Source: JAHBNG01 sp039028975 (GTDB taxonomy: Bacteria > Chloroflexota > Anaerolineae > Caldilineales > Caldilineaceae). Taken from it: DNA of 64,000 bases. The DNA lies in assembly GCA_039028975.1 (NCBI GenBank), contig JBCCHB010000017.1, forward strand, positions 80,451-144,450, given 5' to 3'. The notes beneath the pieces are model-generated. The model saw nothing but the letters and a program-made list of their open reading frames with translations, was not told the DNA's origin and did not search any database. A program made the translations under genes and the position numbers. This document shows, piece by piece, positions 44,801 through 55,039 of the stretch; position 1 is the first letter of the stretch, and each line of letters starts with the position of its first letter.

Positions 44801-47800
44801 CGATCAGATCTGGGGCGTTAACCCAGATAACAGTAGCGTCACCGTCATCGATGCTACAACCGAGCAACGAGTTGCTATTATTCCAGTCGGTCAGAATCCT
44901 AGCGCCGTCGCTATCCGACCAAGTAGCGATACTGTCTGGGTTATCAATCGAGATTCGGCGACGATTAGCGTCATTAACGGTACTACCCTCTCCGTTGAAA
45001 ACACCATGAGTCTACCCAGAGGGAGCAAACCCCACGGAGTCGTTTTTGATTCAGGTGGCTTCTTTGCCTACGTCACACTCGAAGCATTAGGACAGGTTGT
45101 CCGAGTAGATCCAGATGGGTTAATCATTGCCGCCAGCGTTACGTTGGGCGAGCATGTGCGTCACCTCACCATTACGCCAGACAGCACCCGTCTTCTTGTC
45201 TCTCGCTTTATCACGCCACGGCTGCCAGGCGAAGAGACTCAATCCATTCAGACCAATGGCGTCGGTGGTGAGGTCATGGTGGTCAACCTGGCAGATATGA
45301 CCCTGAACAATACCATTACGCTTCAGGTGAATACGGATGCTGATTTTGAGGCTGGCGCTCGTGGCGTGCCGAACTATCTAGCCGCACCAGTCATCTCGCC
45401 CGACGGACAGGTAGCCTGGGTTCCATCCAAGCAAGACAATATTTTGCGGGGCGGCTTGCGTGATGGAAATGATCTGAACTTTGAGCATACGGTTCGGGCG
45501 ATTTCGTCACATATCAATTTGGGCAGCTTTAGCGAGACCTTTGCTGCTCGTATCGATCATGACAACGCCAGCGTTGCCAATGCTGGGACTTTCGGCCTCT
45601 ACGGAAATTACCTTTTCGTGACGCTGGAGACCAGCCGCGAGGTGGTGGTAGTGGATGCATATGGTCAAAACGAACTCTTCCGCTTTGATACAGGTCTTGC
45701 GCCCCAAGGAATTGTTCTGTCAGCTGATGGTATGACCCTATATGTCCACAATTTTATGGAGCGCTCCATCGGTATCCATGATATTTCGGCGCTGATGAAT
45801 AGCGGTGCTGAGTCAGTTTCGTTACGGGCAACAGTTGATACAATCACAAGCGAACAGCTGACAGCCAACGTTTTGCGTGGCAAGCAGCTCTTCTATGATG
45901 CTAGAGATCCCCGGTTGGCTCGGGATGCCTATATGAGCTGTGCGTCCTGTCATAATGCGGGTGACAGCGACGGTCGCATCTGGGATATGACAGCAGCTGG
46001 TGAAGGTCTACGCAATACCATCTCATTGGTGGGACACGGTGCTGGAAATGGCCCACTCCACTGGAGCGCTAACTTTGATGAGGTTCAGGACTTTGAAGGA
46101 CAGATTCGCACCATGGCAGGCGGAACTGGCCTGATGAGCAACAGCGACTTCAATGCCACATCTGAGCCGCTCGGTGCCTCCAAAGCAGGACTCAGCTCAG
46201 AGTTGGATGCACTGGCTGCCTACGTAAACTCACTAACCACAGTCGCAGAAAGCCCATACCGAAACCAAGATGGTACATTAACCAGTGCCGCAGTAGCGGG
46301 TAAGGCAATATTCGAAACGGCAAACTGTGCCTCCTGTCATACAGGCAGCACCTTTACGGATAGCACTCAGAATCAACTTCATGACGTGGGGACCATCAAA
46401 CCAAGCAGTGGTAGCCGCTTAGGCGGAAACCTCACTGGTATTGATACGCCAACGTTGCTCGGTCTGTGGGAAACTGGACCCTACTTGCATGACGGTTCAG
46501 CTGCCACCCTGGAGGAAGCCATTACCGCACACAACGGCGTCTCGCTGTCAGGAACCGAGTTGACCCAGCTTGTCGCCTTTGTCCAGCAGCTTAATGCTGC
46601 CGACGCCCCTCCTGCTAGTCTGGCTGAATACAACTTCGACTTTGGCACAGATACATCGCCAGTCGAAAACGGCTGGACGCAGGTAACGCCCGCTACCAAT
46701 AGCGGAGTTGTCAGTTGGTCTGGAGCGACAGTTGATTCACGCGATCGCGGTACAGGTGGTGGCGTTAACGATATTAATCGAGACTTTGTCTTTGGCAGTG
46801 GGGTAACCACTCTAAATCTCAACATCGGCAATGGCACATGGCAAGTTACCATGAACATGGGTGATCTTACCCATGCTCACGACAATATGATCGTCAAGGC
46901 CGAGGGAGAAACCATCAATAGCGATATAGATAATGCGGTTGGCGAGTTTGTCTATGTTGGTCGCGGTACTTCAGGTGGGCCACAGTCATTCGATGTTGTC
47001 GTCAATGACGGTCTACTCAACATTGAGCTATCTGATGGCGGTGGCAATCCCCACTGGGTTCTCACCCGCCTTTCCCTAACAAGAGTAGAGTCAATTGCCA
47101 ATGCCGTCGGGCAGTGGCGCATGGACGAATCTATCTGGAACGGGACAACAAGCGAGGTCATCGACAGCAGCGGTAATGGCTATAATGGTACGGCTGTAAA
47201 TGGCGCTTCTACCGACTCAACGATCCCGGCCATCGCTGGCGACCCTGGCACCTGTGGCTATGGAATCTTCAACGGCAGCGACCAAAGCGTGACTGCTCCC
47301 TATCAAGCTGCGCTAAACCCTGATGATTTCACCATTGCTTTCTGGATCAGAGTGGATGGTGGCAGTGATACCTGGCGTTCGGCTATCACCTCCCGCTGGG
47401 AAGGGGATGGTGCCAACCTGCGGCGTGGATTCATCGTCTATGCCGCAGACAATAACCGTTGGCAATTTTGGACGGGCATTGGCGGTGCAGGATGGGATCT
47501 GCTTGAGGGGCCAACCGTGGTCGAAGGTGCGTGGACCCATCTGGCCGTCTCCTTCCAAACGACGGGTACAAATGGCAACATCCGCACAGGCACCAAGACC
47601 ATGTATATCAATGGCTTACAGGTCGCCCAGAAGACAGGTGACTACCACCCCAATTTGGATAATCCGCTGACCATTGGGGCGGGTGGAAATGTCGGTACCC
47701 AGTACTTTTTCAATGGGGCTATTGATGAGATGTCTTTATATAATTCAGCCTTATCTGAAAGTGCTATGCCACAACTGGTCAACGCAACCCATGTTTGCCC

Positions 47801-50800
47801 ATCGGTGCCAACCAATAGCGCACCCACAATCACCAACCCTGGTGACCAAACTACGACCGAGGGTGACAGTGTCCAACTATCTATCAACGCTAGCGATGCT
47901 GATGGCGATACACTTACCTATAGCACCAGCGGCTTGCCCACAGGCCTCAGTATAGACGGTGGTAGCGGTGCCATCAGCGGCTCACCACTGGATAGCGGGA
48001 TCTACAGTGTGACAGTTAACGTATCAGATGGTACTGAAACGTCTTCAGCCACCTTTGCTTGGACTGTTGATGGCGAAATTATTGACGGAAATCCTGTACC
48101 CATCTATACCGATGCGCTTGCCAGCGGCTGGTCCCAGGGAAGTTGGGTCGGTGTGAGTGTTGATCTGGCCAACGGGTCACCAGTAGCGGTTGGGAGCAGC
48201 TCCATCTCATTTACTTATGATGAAGGAGGAAGCACTCTCTACTTCCAGAATGCTACTGCGTTAGATGCGGCTAACTATCAGGCGGTGCGCTTCCAGGTCT
48301 ACGGAACTGCTAACGACCAGTCAATTAACGTGAGCATTCTGGATAGCGCCTTCCAAAACAGTACCCTCTACTCGGTGGCGCCTGTTTTGAATACGTGGAC
48401 AGAGGTCACCATTCCATTGAGTCGTTTTGGTGCCGTACCAGATATACTCTATATCTTGTTTGCTAATCCTGAAGCAGGATCCCAGCCCGTGATCTATCTG
48501 GACGAGGTTGTGCTGATTGATACGGGACAGGCACCAGGCAATACTGCGCCTACGGTTGATCTCCTGAGTGACCAGATCCACCTTGTGGGTGATACGGTCA
48601 ATCTGCCAATCGTTGCCAATGATGCGGAGGGCGATCCGCTGACATATAGTGCAACCGATCTTCCGGCAGGCTTAGTCATAGAGAGCAGCAGCGGTGTGAT
48701 CAGCGGTTCACCAACAGGCGCAAGCACCTACAACGTCACTATCAGCGTATCAGATGGGGTGGATACGACCACGAGCAACTTTGCCTGGACCATCGAAGAG
48801 GCCATTAGTGGAGGCAATCCAGTTACCATCTACACGGACGGGCTGGCCCCTGGTTGGTCCCAAGGAAGTTGGGTCGGAGTTAGTGTCGATCTGGCCAACG
48901 GTTCGCCAGTAGCGGCTGGAAACAATTCCATCTCTTTTACCTATGATGAAGGAGGGAGCACCCTCTACTTCCAGTCCGCAACGGCTCTGGATGCAGCGAA
49001 CTATCAAGCCCTGCGCTTCCAAGTCTATGGCACAGCCAATGGTCAATCCATTAACGTGAGCATTCTGGATAGTGCCTTCCAGAACAGTACCCTCTACTCG
49101 GTGACGCCGGCCTTGAATACGTGGACAGAGGTCACCATTCCATTAAGTCGTTTTGGTGCCGTACCAGATATTCTTTATATCTTGTTGGCCAATCCTGAAG
49201 CAGTATCCCAGCCGGTGATCTATCTGGATGAGGTGATGCTCATTGATACGGGCCAGCCCCCAGCAAATACGCCACCAACCCTCAACGGCAATCTGATTGA
49301 CCGGGTTAACGATGAGGGTGATGCCGTCAACCTAACCCTGACAGCCAGCGATGCAGATGGGGATGTTCTAACCTATAGCGCCACCGGGCTACCGAACGGG
49401 CTGAGTATAGACAACAATTCCGGAAACATTGGGGGAACAACAACCACTGCGGGAACCTACAATGCGACGGTTATTGTAGATGATGGCAACGGCGGCACGG
49501 ACAGCGCTTCATTCAACTGGACGGTGAATGCCATAACGCTACCGCCAACCGATGCAGATCTTATCCTTGAGTACACGCTGGATCGAAGTGCCGTGCCACC
49601 ACTCTACTACAATGGTCTGACGCTCAATGTCATTACCGGCCCAGCTGACCGAATTGTGGTGGCTGAGGATGGACGGGTGATTCCCCATATCTTTGACGCG
49701 GCCAGCGGCATCACAAGCTTTACCACCAGTGGTAGCGAGATCAAGGTCTATCTAAATGGCCAAGGAACACCGTTTAATTTTGGTGTCATCAGCGTTGCAC
49801 CACTTAAGGAGAATAAGAAGTTTGCCTGGTCTATAGGATTCGATGACAACACAGGTTTCCTACCTGCCATCGATGTGCTCAATAGCTATGGCTACAGAGG
49901 GACAGTTTTTGCCATTACAGACATTATCGACGATACGAGAGAGCAAGATTGGATTATCGACGCTCCTGGCATGAAAAATATCTTGGCGCAAGGATGGTCT
50001 TTGGCTCCCCATGGTCGAACAACGAGTTGTGATGACTATAACGTAACAGATACCAGCCTGGCCTTTGATCGGATTGAGGAGATTGTCGGTCAATCGGCTG
50101 TCCCCGACTATCTCGTTACAGCCTTTGCAGCGCCCTGTTTCATTGCGTACTACCACCCCATCATTCTGCAACTACGAGACGGTGGCACGTACGATGTCCA
50201 ATTTAACGAAAGCGGTGATAGAGGACTCATGCGAGTGGAGCCGGGCGTAACGGACTTGATGAATACCAACACAACTCGTATCGCCTATCCACTCAATCTA
50301 CAATTAACGCCATCTGATAATTTCAACCAGGTGGATCGGGACGATCCCATCGGGCGCGATCTGAGCATTGAACTCGATTTGACTGGTGCCAAGGCAACCC
50401 TAGACTGGATGGCCGCCAACGCAACCAATGGACGGCACTTCTGGTACAACACCTTCCAGCATGGCTCAGATGGTGTGGCACTCACTGATTTCCTAAACCA
50501 CTTGCAGAGCAATTATGAAGATGACGTTCTTGTGGCTCCGTCAGACGAAATCTATAGTTACCTGTTGGTGCGAGACCTAACTGTGGTGACGGGTGGACCG
50601 GCTCCCGCAAACCGCCCTCCTTCCCTGACGAATCCAGGCAATCAGAGTAGCGATATTGATGAAACCGTTAGTCTTTCCCTGAGTGCCACGGATGCCGACA
50701 GTGATATCCTCTCCTTCAGCGCAACAGGACTGCCGACAGGGCTGGCTGTGGACGCTGTGGCGGGCACTATCGCTGGAACCATCACGGATGGTGGCACATT

Positions 50801-53800
50801 CAACGTAGTGATTTCAGTTGACGATGGCAATGGTGGCACCGATAGTGTATCCTTTGAATGGGTCGTTAACGGTGGAACACCACTAAACAACCCGCCACTC
50901 CTCACAAATCCGGGAGACCAGAATCATCAGGTAGGTAGCGGCATCGGCTTGACCGTCAGCGCCAGCGATCCAGACGGCGATCCTGTGACCTTTGATGCAA
51001 CGGGGCTACCAGCAGGATTAACTATTGACGAGTCCTCTGGTCTCATCAGCGGTTCGCCCACCGCTCCTGGCGTGAACGCGGTGACAATTACAGCATCAGA
51101 CGGCACGGATGTGGTTTCAGTCAATTTGACTTGGACCATTGATGGACCTATCGTTGGTCCGGCCATTCCCATCTATCAAGATGCTATGGCCAACAGTTGG
51201 TCAAATGGTCACTGGTCAAATGTCACTATCAACCCGTCCAACACGTCAGTTGTGGCGGCAGGTAGCCATTCACTCGCCTTTACCTATGATGATCCCTATA
51301 GTACGCTCTTCTTCCTATCTGGGACAGCCCTAGCTGCCACAGACTACCAAGCTGTGCGCTTCCAGATCTATGGCACCGAGAGCGGCCAACAATTCAACGT
51401 CGCCATCATGAATAGCGCCTATCAGACGAGCAATACCTATCAGGTCACGCCCCTACTCAATCAGTGGTTAGAGGTAACGATTCCGCTGGGTGAGTTTGGC
51501 ACCCTAAGTGATATCTTCTATGTCCTCTTTGCTAATCCGCAGGGTGGCTCTCAGTCTGTTATCTACCTGGATGAACTCGTCTTGATTGGTCAGGAGGGGG
51601 TCGGCCCCATCAACAATCCGCCAACGCTAACCAATCCTGGTGACCAAAGCCATAGCGTGAATGGTGCAGTCAACCTGACTTTGTCAGCCACGGACGCGGA
51701 TGGCCATCTCCTTTCATACAGTGCTACCGATCTGCCATCTGGGTTGAACATCGATTCAGCAACTGGCACTATCTCTGGGACACCAACGACGGCAGGTAGC
51801 TATGCTGTTGTGGCGTCCGTTGATGATGGGAATGGTGGTACTGACAGTGTCACATTCAATTGGACCATCAACGAGCCAGCACCCGGGAACAATCCACCGG
51901 TCCTCACCAATCCAGGTGACCAGACCCATCATGTGGGCGAATCCACTAGTTTGCCCCTCTCTGCAATAGACGCAGATGGCCATGTGCTTACGTTTGGTGC
52001 AACAGGGTTGCCGACTGGGTTAGCCATCGATTCCGCAACTGGCATTATTGCTGGAACGCCAACGACGGAAGGAACCTCCAGCGTCACCATCACAGTTGAC
52101 GATGGAAACGGCGGGACGGACAATGCAACCTTTGCTTGGACGATCAATCCTGCTCCACCCATCAACAATCCGCCGGTTGTGACGAGTCCGGGAGACCAGA
52201 CCCATCAGGTAGGTAGCGGCGTCGGCCTAACAATCAGCGCCAGTGATCCAGACGGTGATTCTGTGACCTTTAGCGCAACAGGGCTACCTGCTGGGTTAGT
52301 CATAGATGGAGCCTCTGGCCTCATCAGCGGTACACCCACTACACCTGGCGTTTACGCTGTAACCATTACCGCATCAGATGGCACAGATTCGGCCTCAATC
52401 GAACTGACTTGGACCATAGATGGACCCATTGTTGGCCCAGCTATCCCTATCTACCAAGATGCGCTAGCTAACGGCTGGTCGAGTGGGCACTGGTCGAATG
52501 TCACTATCAACCCGTCCAACACGTCAGCGGTGGCGGTGGGCAGCAATTCGCTCGCCTTTACCTATGATGATCCGTACAGTACCCTCTTCTTCTTGTCTGG
52601 GACAGTCCTACCCGCAACAGACTACCAGGCAGTGCGCTTCCAGATCTACGGAACAGAGAGCGGTCAGCAATTCAACGTCGCCCTCATGAATAGTTCCTAT
52701 CAGACGAGCAATACCTATCGGGTCACGCCTCTACTCAATCAGTGGCTAGAGGTGACGATTCCGCTGGGTGAGTTTGGTGCTTTAGATGATATTCTCTACA
52801 TATTATTTGCTAACCCGCAAGGCAATGCCCAGCCAATCATCTACCTGGACGAACTCGTCTTGGTTGGTCAGGAAGGTGTGGGGCCTGTCAACAATCCACC
52901 AACGCTAACCAATCCTAATAACCAATCAAGCGTGGTCAATGATGTTGTCAACCTAACTCTTAGTGCCACCGATGTGGATGGTGATTCACTAACCTTTGGT
53001 GCTAGCGGGCTACCAACGGGGCTTACCATTGATTCAGCAACGGGTACCATTGCTGGAACGGTAACGGAGGTTGGTACATTCGGCGTTGTCGTTTCAGTAG
53101 ATGATGGCAACGGTGGTACCGATAGTGCATCCCTCGATTGGATTGTTAGCGATGGAGCAACAGGCAACAACCCACCGGTCCTCATCAACCCATCTGATCA
53201 AGTCAACAACGTTGGTAGTGCAGTCAACTTGGCCCTCTCGGCAACCGATGCGGATGGCCATGTGCTCACATACAGCGCCACTAATCTACCGCCTGGGTTA
53301 GCGATCGATTCGGGAACCGGCACGATTGCTGGCACGCCGACGACCGCTGGGAATCATACTGTTGTAGCATCGGTTGACGATGGAAATGGTGGCACGGATA
53401 GTACATCCTTTAGTTGGACTATCAATGAACCAACACCAGGAAACAACCCACCGCTGATTACCAATCCCGGTCCCCAGACCCATCAGGTTGGTGCCACTGT
53501 CAGCCTGACTGTCAGCGCCAGCGATGCCGATGGAGATGTAGTAACCTTTGGTGCAACAGGGCTACCGATTGGATTGGCTGTTGATGGGGTCTCTGGCCTG
53601 ATTAATGGTTCACCCACCGTACCGGGCGTCTATAATGTCTCCCTTACTGCCTCAGATGGCACAGACACATCTTCGGCAGCATTGACTTGGACGATTGAAG
53701 AAGCCGACGCGCCCATTGTGGGTCCAATGATTCCCATCTACCAAGATGCTATAGCTAGCGGTTGGTCAAGTGGTCACTGGTCGAATGTCACCATCAACCC

Positions 53801-54941
53801 GTCTCACACTTCAGAGGTGGCGATGGGTAGCAATTCGCTCGCCTTTACCTATGATGATCCGTATAGTACGCTCTTCTTCCTCTCGGGTACTGCCCTCAGC
53901 GCAGTAGATTACCAAGCCGTACGCTTCCAGATCTACGGCACAGAGAGCGGGCAGCAATTCAACGTTGCCATCATGAATAGCGCCTATCAGACGAGCAATA
54001 CCTATCAGGTAACACCCCTACTTAATCAGTGGCAAGAGATCACAATTCCACTGGATGAGTTCGGCTCGTTAGACAATATTCTCTACGTCCTTCTGTCGAA
54101 TCCACAGGGCGGCTCTCAGTCCGTTCTCTATCTCGATGAGCTTGTCCTAATCGGCCGGGATGGCCCCACCAATAATCTGCCAACGCTCACCAATCCCGGT
54201 AGCCAGTGGAATCTTGTCGATGATGCGGTCAACTTAACGGTCACTGGAGAAGATGCAGATGGTGATCCGCTAACCTTTGGTGCCACGGGTCTGCCGACAG
54301 GGTTAACGATGAGTAATAACGGGAGCATTTCAGGCATTGCGAGCAGCGCTGGAACCTACACAGTTGTCTTGACCGTGAGTGACGGCAATGGGGGAACGAG
54401 CAGTACTGCCTTTACCTGGACTGTCCGAGAGCCTGGCCCTGGTGCACCGGCCGGGCCGACTGGTCAGATTGGCTGGCAGTACTGGAACACCGAGTGGGGA
54501 GCCAGTCTAAGTATTCTGCGTAACAGCCCCAACTTCCCAGATTCACCTGATGGGAGCGATATGCTTACCGCATTTGAAGCCCCCACAGATCGAGCAGACA
54601 CCTTTGGTCAGCGCATCAATGGATACATCTACCCACCGGTCAGCGGAGACTACACGTTCTGGATCGCCAGCGATGACAATGGCGAGCTTTGGCTTAGTAC
54701 CGACGATGCAATCACCAATCTGGCCTTGATAGCAACCGTTGATACTTGGACAGGTGTCCATCAATGGGACCTTTACCCCTCCCAGCAGTCAGCGACTATC
54801 TCTCTCGTTGCGGGTCAGCCGTACTACATCGAAGCGCTTGCCCAAGAAGGGGGCGGCGGTGATAACTTATCTGTTGCTTGGCAGGTACCAGGTGGGGTGC
54901 GGGAGGTAATCGACGGGCAGTATTTGGCACCCAATGAGTAG
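41841..54941 (+). CDS. Giant secreted mosaic: radical-copper oxidase, discoidin, YVTN, c-haem, NodB-like and PA14 domains
   Basis: The start at 41841 gives a classic signal peptide (MYSVKIRRRLYLFLSFLFL) and 4366 residues; upstream TTG/ATG starts are possible. Order: IFVPLISG motif (~45); galactose/glyoxal-oxidase-like domain (104-571) with Cys170, Tyr215, Tyr423-His424 and His511, the full Cys-Tyr cofactor and copper ligands; two F5/8-type discoidin domains (580-876); PKD (880-957); YVTN propeller (972-1317); two CASCH haem sites (1367-1371, 1496-1500); a CBM-like region; LamG (1753-1986); twelve He_PIG Ig-like modules and five near-identical CBM-like modules; a NodB-like domain (2569-2920); and PA14 (4206-4366). 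It is probably an extracellular, sugar-binding oxidase. How the oxidase and haem domains cooperate is unknown. Confidence 0.9.
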   Translation: MYSVKIRRRLYLFLSFLFLATPLGISHQNIYGQEIEDPSSTSFQIFVPLISGERVTTQENPPNATAPQGGNLQNHDDEYWARLTENEPRWESPGTVRAAAASNVGGEWGPVITWPHTPVSIANLPDGRVLTWSGSEREHWPSTEQTYSATWDPATGTFSEYFNDNHNMFCSDLISLDDGRIMALGGRNTVVFTSIFDPVTNQWARVQDMNSSRWYPTSTTLADGSVFTAVGKGGPYPERWNESSGWTRLTGVNLQAPILNYGTNKDGAGWWPLMHLDPRGNIFHYGATPVMHSINPNGNGSLTTLGNSNLSWYPEEAVAILYDEGKILVAGGAQNSGTNTSSNKAAIIDINNPTPQITTIASMNHARQFANEVVLPDGTVLVIGGNTSGTKFSDNGTVLDAELWDPTTQGWTLLNPMSVPRNYHSTAILLVDGRVLSGGGGYSSGNPNHPATHTDGQVFSPPYLFDGAGSPVVRPTVTNAPNVVGIGQSFNVQGSNNIARFTMIRNSATTHTMNTGQRFLEVPFTQLSSGNFQLTAHSNANVLLPGYWMLFGLTNDGVPSVAKMVQVRMSVPTASTPGPYRYVKFVAESEVNGKPWSSAAEVNILDGNGAAINRSDWTISADSEETVGEDGRATNAIDGNSNSIWHTEWYANSGDDNDPPHPHQLIIDMGIGYELSGLRYLPRPGGGNGTISQYNVQLSEDGVNWSLPVAQGTFANNQAEKLVSIDSGSAIFNLARGKITTQSSTGFGGVPSRAIDGDNDGVYNNGSITHTQNEANAWWEVDLGRQHNLTTISLWNRTDCCSNRLSNFHVFVSDDPFDSTSLSATQSQDGVTEHHYPGEAGRTTEFTINRAGRYVRVQLGGTNFLQLAEVEIFGTLDVPSEPISIDPLTTTPAQVNTAVNYIASASGGPALQYKWVFGDGTAETTYSSSPNTSHTFNQPGRYEVTLTVQNEGGNEQSIQFYQAIYTPQAANRPMNSSTVAYQVRSGNDQIWGVNPDNSSVTVIDATTEQRVAIIPVGQNPSAVAIRPSSDTVWVINRDSATISVINGTTLSVENTMSLPRGSKPHGVVFDSGGFFAYVTLEALGQVVRVDPDGLIIAASVTLGEHVRHLTITPDSTRLLVSRFITPRLPGEETQSIQTNGVGGEVMVVNLADMTLNNTITLQVNTDADFEAGARGVPNYLAAPVISPDGQVAWVPSKQDNILRGGLRDGNDLNFEHTVRAISSHINLGSFSETFAARIDHDNASVANAGTFGLYGNYLFVTLETSREVVVVDAYGQNELFRFDTGLAPQGIVLSADGMTLYVHNFMERSIGIHDISALMNSGAESVSLRATVDTITSEQLTANVLRGKQLFYDARDPRLARDAYMSCASCHNAGDSDGRIWDMTAAGEGLRNTISLVGHGAGNGPLHWSANFDEVQDFEGQIRTMAGGTGLMSNSDFNATSEPLGASKAGLSSELDALAAYVNSLTTVAESPYRNQDGTLTSAAVAGKAIFETANCASCHTGSTFTDSTQNQLHDVGTIKPSSGSRLGGNLTGIDTPTLLGLWETGPYLHDGSAATLEEAITAHNGVSLSGTELTQLVAFVQQLNAADAPPASLAEYNFDFGTDTSPVENGWTQVTPATNSGVVSWSGATVDSRDRGTGGGVNDINRDFVFGSGVTTLNLNIGNGTWQVTMNMGDLTHAHDNMIVKAEGETINSDIDNAVGEFVYVGRGTSGGPQSFDVVVNDGLLNIELSDGGGNPHWVLTRLSLTRVESIANAVGQWRMDESIWNGTTSEVIDSSGNGYNGTAVNGASTDSTIPAIAGDPGTCGYGIFNGSDQSVTAPYQAALNPDDFTIAFWIRVDGGSDTWRSAITSRWEGDGANLRRGFIVYAADNNRWQFWTGIGGAGWDLLEGPTVVEGAWTHLAVSFQTTGTNGNIRTGTKTMYINGLQVAQKTGDYHPNLDNPLTIGAGGNVGTQYFFNGAIDEMSLYNSALSESAMPQLVNATHVCPSVPTNSAPTITNPGDQTTTEGDSVQLSINASDADGDTLTYSTSGLPTGLSIDGGSGAISGSPLDSGIYSVTVNVSDGTETSSATFAWTVDGEIIDGNPVPIYTDALASGWSQGSWVGVSVDLANGSPVAVGSSSISFTYDEGGSTLYFQNATALDAANYQAVRFQVYGTANDQSINVSILDSAFQNSTLYSVAPVLNTWTEVTIPLSRFGAVPDILYILFANPEAGSQPVIYLDEVVLIDTGQAPGNTAPTVDLLSDQIHLVGDTVNLPIVANDAEGDPLTYSATDLPAGLVIESSSGVISGSPTGASTYNVTISVSDGVDTTTSNFAWTIEEAISGGNPVTIYTDGLAPGWSQGSWVGVSVDLANGSPVAAGNNSISFTYDEGGSTLYFQSATALDAANYQALRFQVYGTANGQSINVSILDSAFQNSTLYSVTPALNTWTEVTIPLSRFGAVPDILYILLANPEAVSQPVIYLDEVMLIDTGQPPANTPPTLNGNLIDRVNDEGDAVNLTLTASDADGDVLTYSATGLPNGLSIDNNSGNIGGTTTTAGTYNATVIVDDGNGGTDSASFNWTVNAITLPPTDADLILEYTLDRSAVPPLYYNGLTLNVITGPADRIVVAEDGRVIPHIFDAASGITSFTTSGSEIKVYLNGQGTPFNFGVISVAPLKENKKFAWSIGFDDNTGFLPAIDVLNSYGYRGTVFAITDIIDDTREQDWIIDAPGMKNILAQGWSLAPHGRTTSCDDYNVTDTSLAFDRIEEIVGQSAVPDYLVTAFAAPCFIAYYHPIILQLRDGGTYDVQFNESGDRGLMRVEPGVTDLMNTNTTRIAYPLNLQLTPSDNFNQVDRDDPIGRDLSIELDLTGAKATLDWMAANATNGRHFWYNTFQHGSDGVALTDFLNHLQSNYEDDVLVAPSDEIYSYLLVRDLTVVTGGPAPANRPPSLTNPGNQSSDIDETVSLSLSATDADSDILSFSATGLPTGLAVDAVAGTIAGTITDGGTFNVVISVDDGNGGTDSVSFEWVVNGGTPLNNPPLLTNPGDQNHQVGSGIGLTVSASDPDGDPVTFDATGLPAGLTIDESSGLISGSPTAPGVNAVTITASDGTDVVSVNLTWTIDGPIVGPAIPIYQDAMANSWSNGHWSNVTINPSNTSVVAAGSHSLAFTYDDPYSTLFFLSGTALAATDYQAVRFQIYGTESGQQFNVAIMNSAYQTSNTYQVTPLLNQWLEVTIPLGEFGTLSDIFYVLFANPQGGSQSVIYLDELVLIGQEGVGPINNPPTLTNPGDQSHSVNGAVNLTLSATDADGHLLSYSATDLPSGLNIDSATGTISGTPTTAGSYAVVASVDDGNGGTDSVTFNWTINEPAPGNNPPVLTNPGDQTHHVGESTSLPLSAIDADGHVLTFGATGLPTGLAIDSATGIIAGTPTTEGTSSVTITVDDGNGGTDNATFAWTINPAPPINNPPVVTSPGDQTHQVGSGVGLTISASDPDGDSVTFSATGLPAGLVIDGASGLISGTPTTPGVYAVTITASDGTDSASIELTWTIDGPIVGPAIPIYQDALANGWSSGHWSNVTINPSNTSAVAVGSNSLAFTYDDPYSTLFFLSGTVLPATDYQAVRFQIYGTESGQQFNVALMNSSYQTSNTYRVTPLLNQWLEVTIPLGEFGALDDILYILFANPQGNAQPIIYLDELVLVGQEGVGPVNNPPTLTNPNNQSSVVNDVVNLTLSATDVDGDSLTFGASGLPTGLTIDSATGTIAGTVTEVGTFGVVVSVDDGNGGTDSASLDWIVSDGATGNNPPVLINPSDQVNNVGSAVNLALSATDADGHVLTYSATNLPPGLAIDSGTGTIAGTPTTAGNHTVVASVDDGNGGTDSTSFSWTINEPTPGNNPPLITNPGPQTHQVGATVSLTVSASDADGDVVTFGATGLPIGLAVDGVSGLINGSPTVPGVYNVSLTASDGTDTSSAALTWTIEEADAPIVGPMIPIYQDAIASGWSSGHWSNVTINPSHTSEVAMGSNSLAFTYDDPYSTLFFLSGTALSAVDYQAVRFQIYGTESGQQFNVAIMNSAYQTSNTYQVTPLLNQWQEITIPLDEFGSLDNILYVLLSNPQGGSQSVLYLDELVLIGRDGPTNNLPTLTNPGSQWNLVDDAVNLTVTGEDADGDPLTFGATGLPTGLTMSNNGSISGIASSAGTYTVVLTVSDGNGGTSSTAFTWTVREPGPGAPAGPTGQIGWQYWNTEWGASLSILRNSPNFPDSPDGSDMLTAFEAPTDRADTFGQRINGYIYPPVSGDYTFWIASDDNGELWLSTDDAITNLALIATVDTWTGVHQWDLYPSQQSATISLVAGQPYYIEALAQEGGGGDNLSVAWQVPGGVREVIDGQYLAPNE
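48100..54160 (+). repeat. Internal repeats: five CBM-like and twelve He_PIG modules
   Basis: CBM-like units of ~425 bases start near 48100, 48826, 51170, 52445 and 53735. The last three are nearly identical in DNA (shared text such as CAATTCAACGTCGCC and CTTTACCTATGATGATCC), as are the first two with each other. Ig-like units of ~270 bases begin at NNPP.LTNPGDQ-type sequences near 47820, 48540, 49270, 50620, 50890, 51610, 51895, 52170, 52890, 53170, 53450 and 54175. These can recombine and are prone to misassembly. Confidence 0.9.
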
Positions 54942-55001
54942 GATAGCACATTATTATGTAAATATTGATAGGTAGACTTCGACGCTTGTAAACTTCACAA
55001 T

Positions 55002-55039
55002 CAATGGGTTCGCTCTGATAAATTGGAACGAACCCATTG
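55002..55039 (+). terminator. Hairpin after the giant mosaic gene
   Basis: CAATGGGTTCG (55002-55012) pairs perfectly with CGAACCCATTG (55029-55039). No T run follows directly, so it may be a weak terminator or a 3'-end-protecting hairpin. Confidence 0.5.

Noticed and set aside
47800..54200. CRISPR-like periodic repeats
   Set aside because: The periodicity is that of ~270- and ~425-base protein modules in one ORF, not short direct repeats with spacers.
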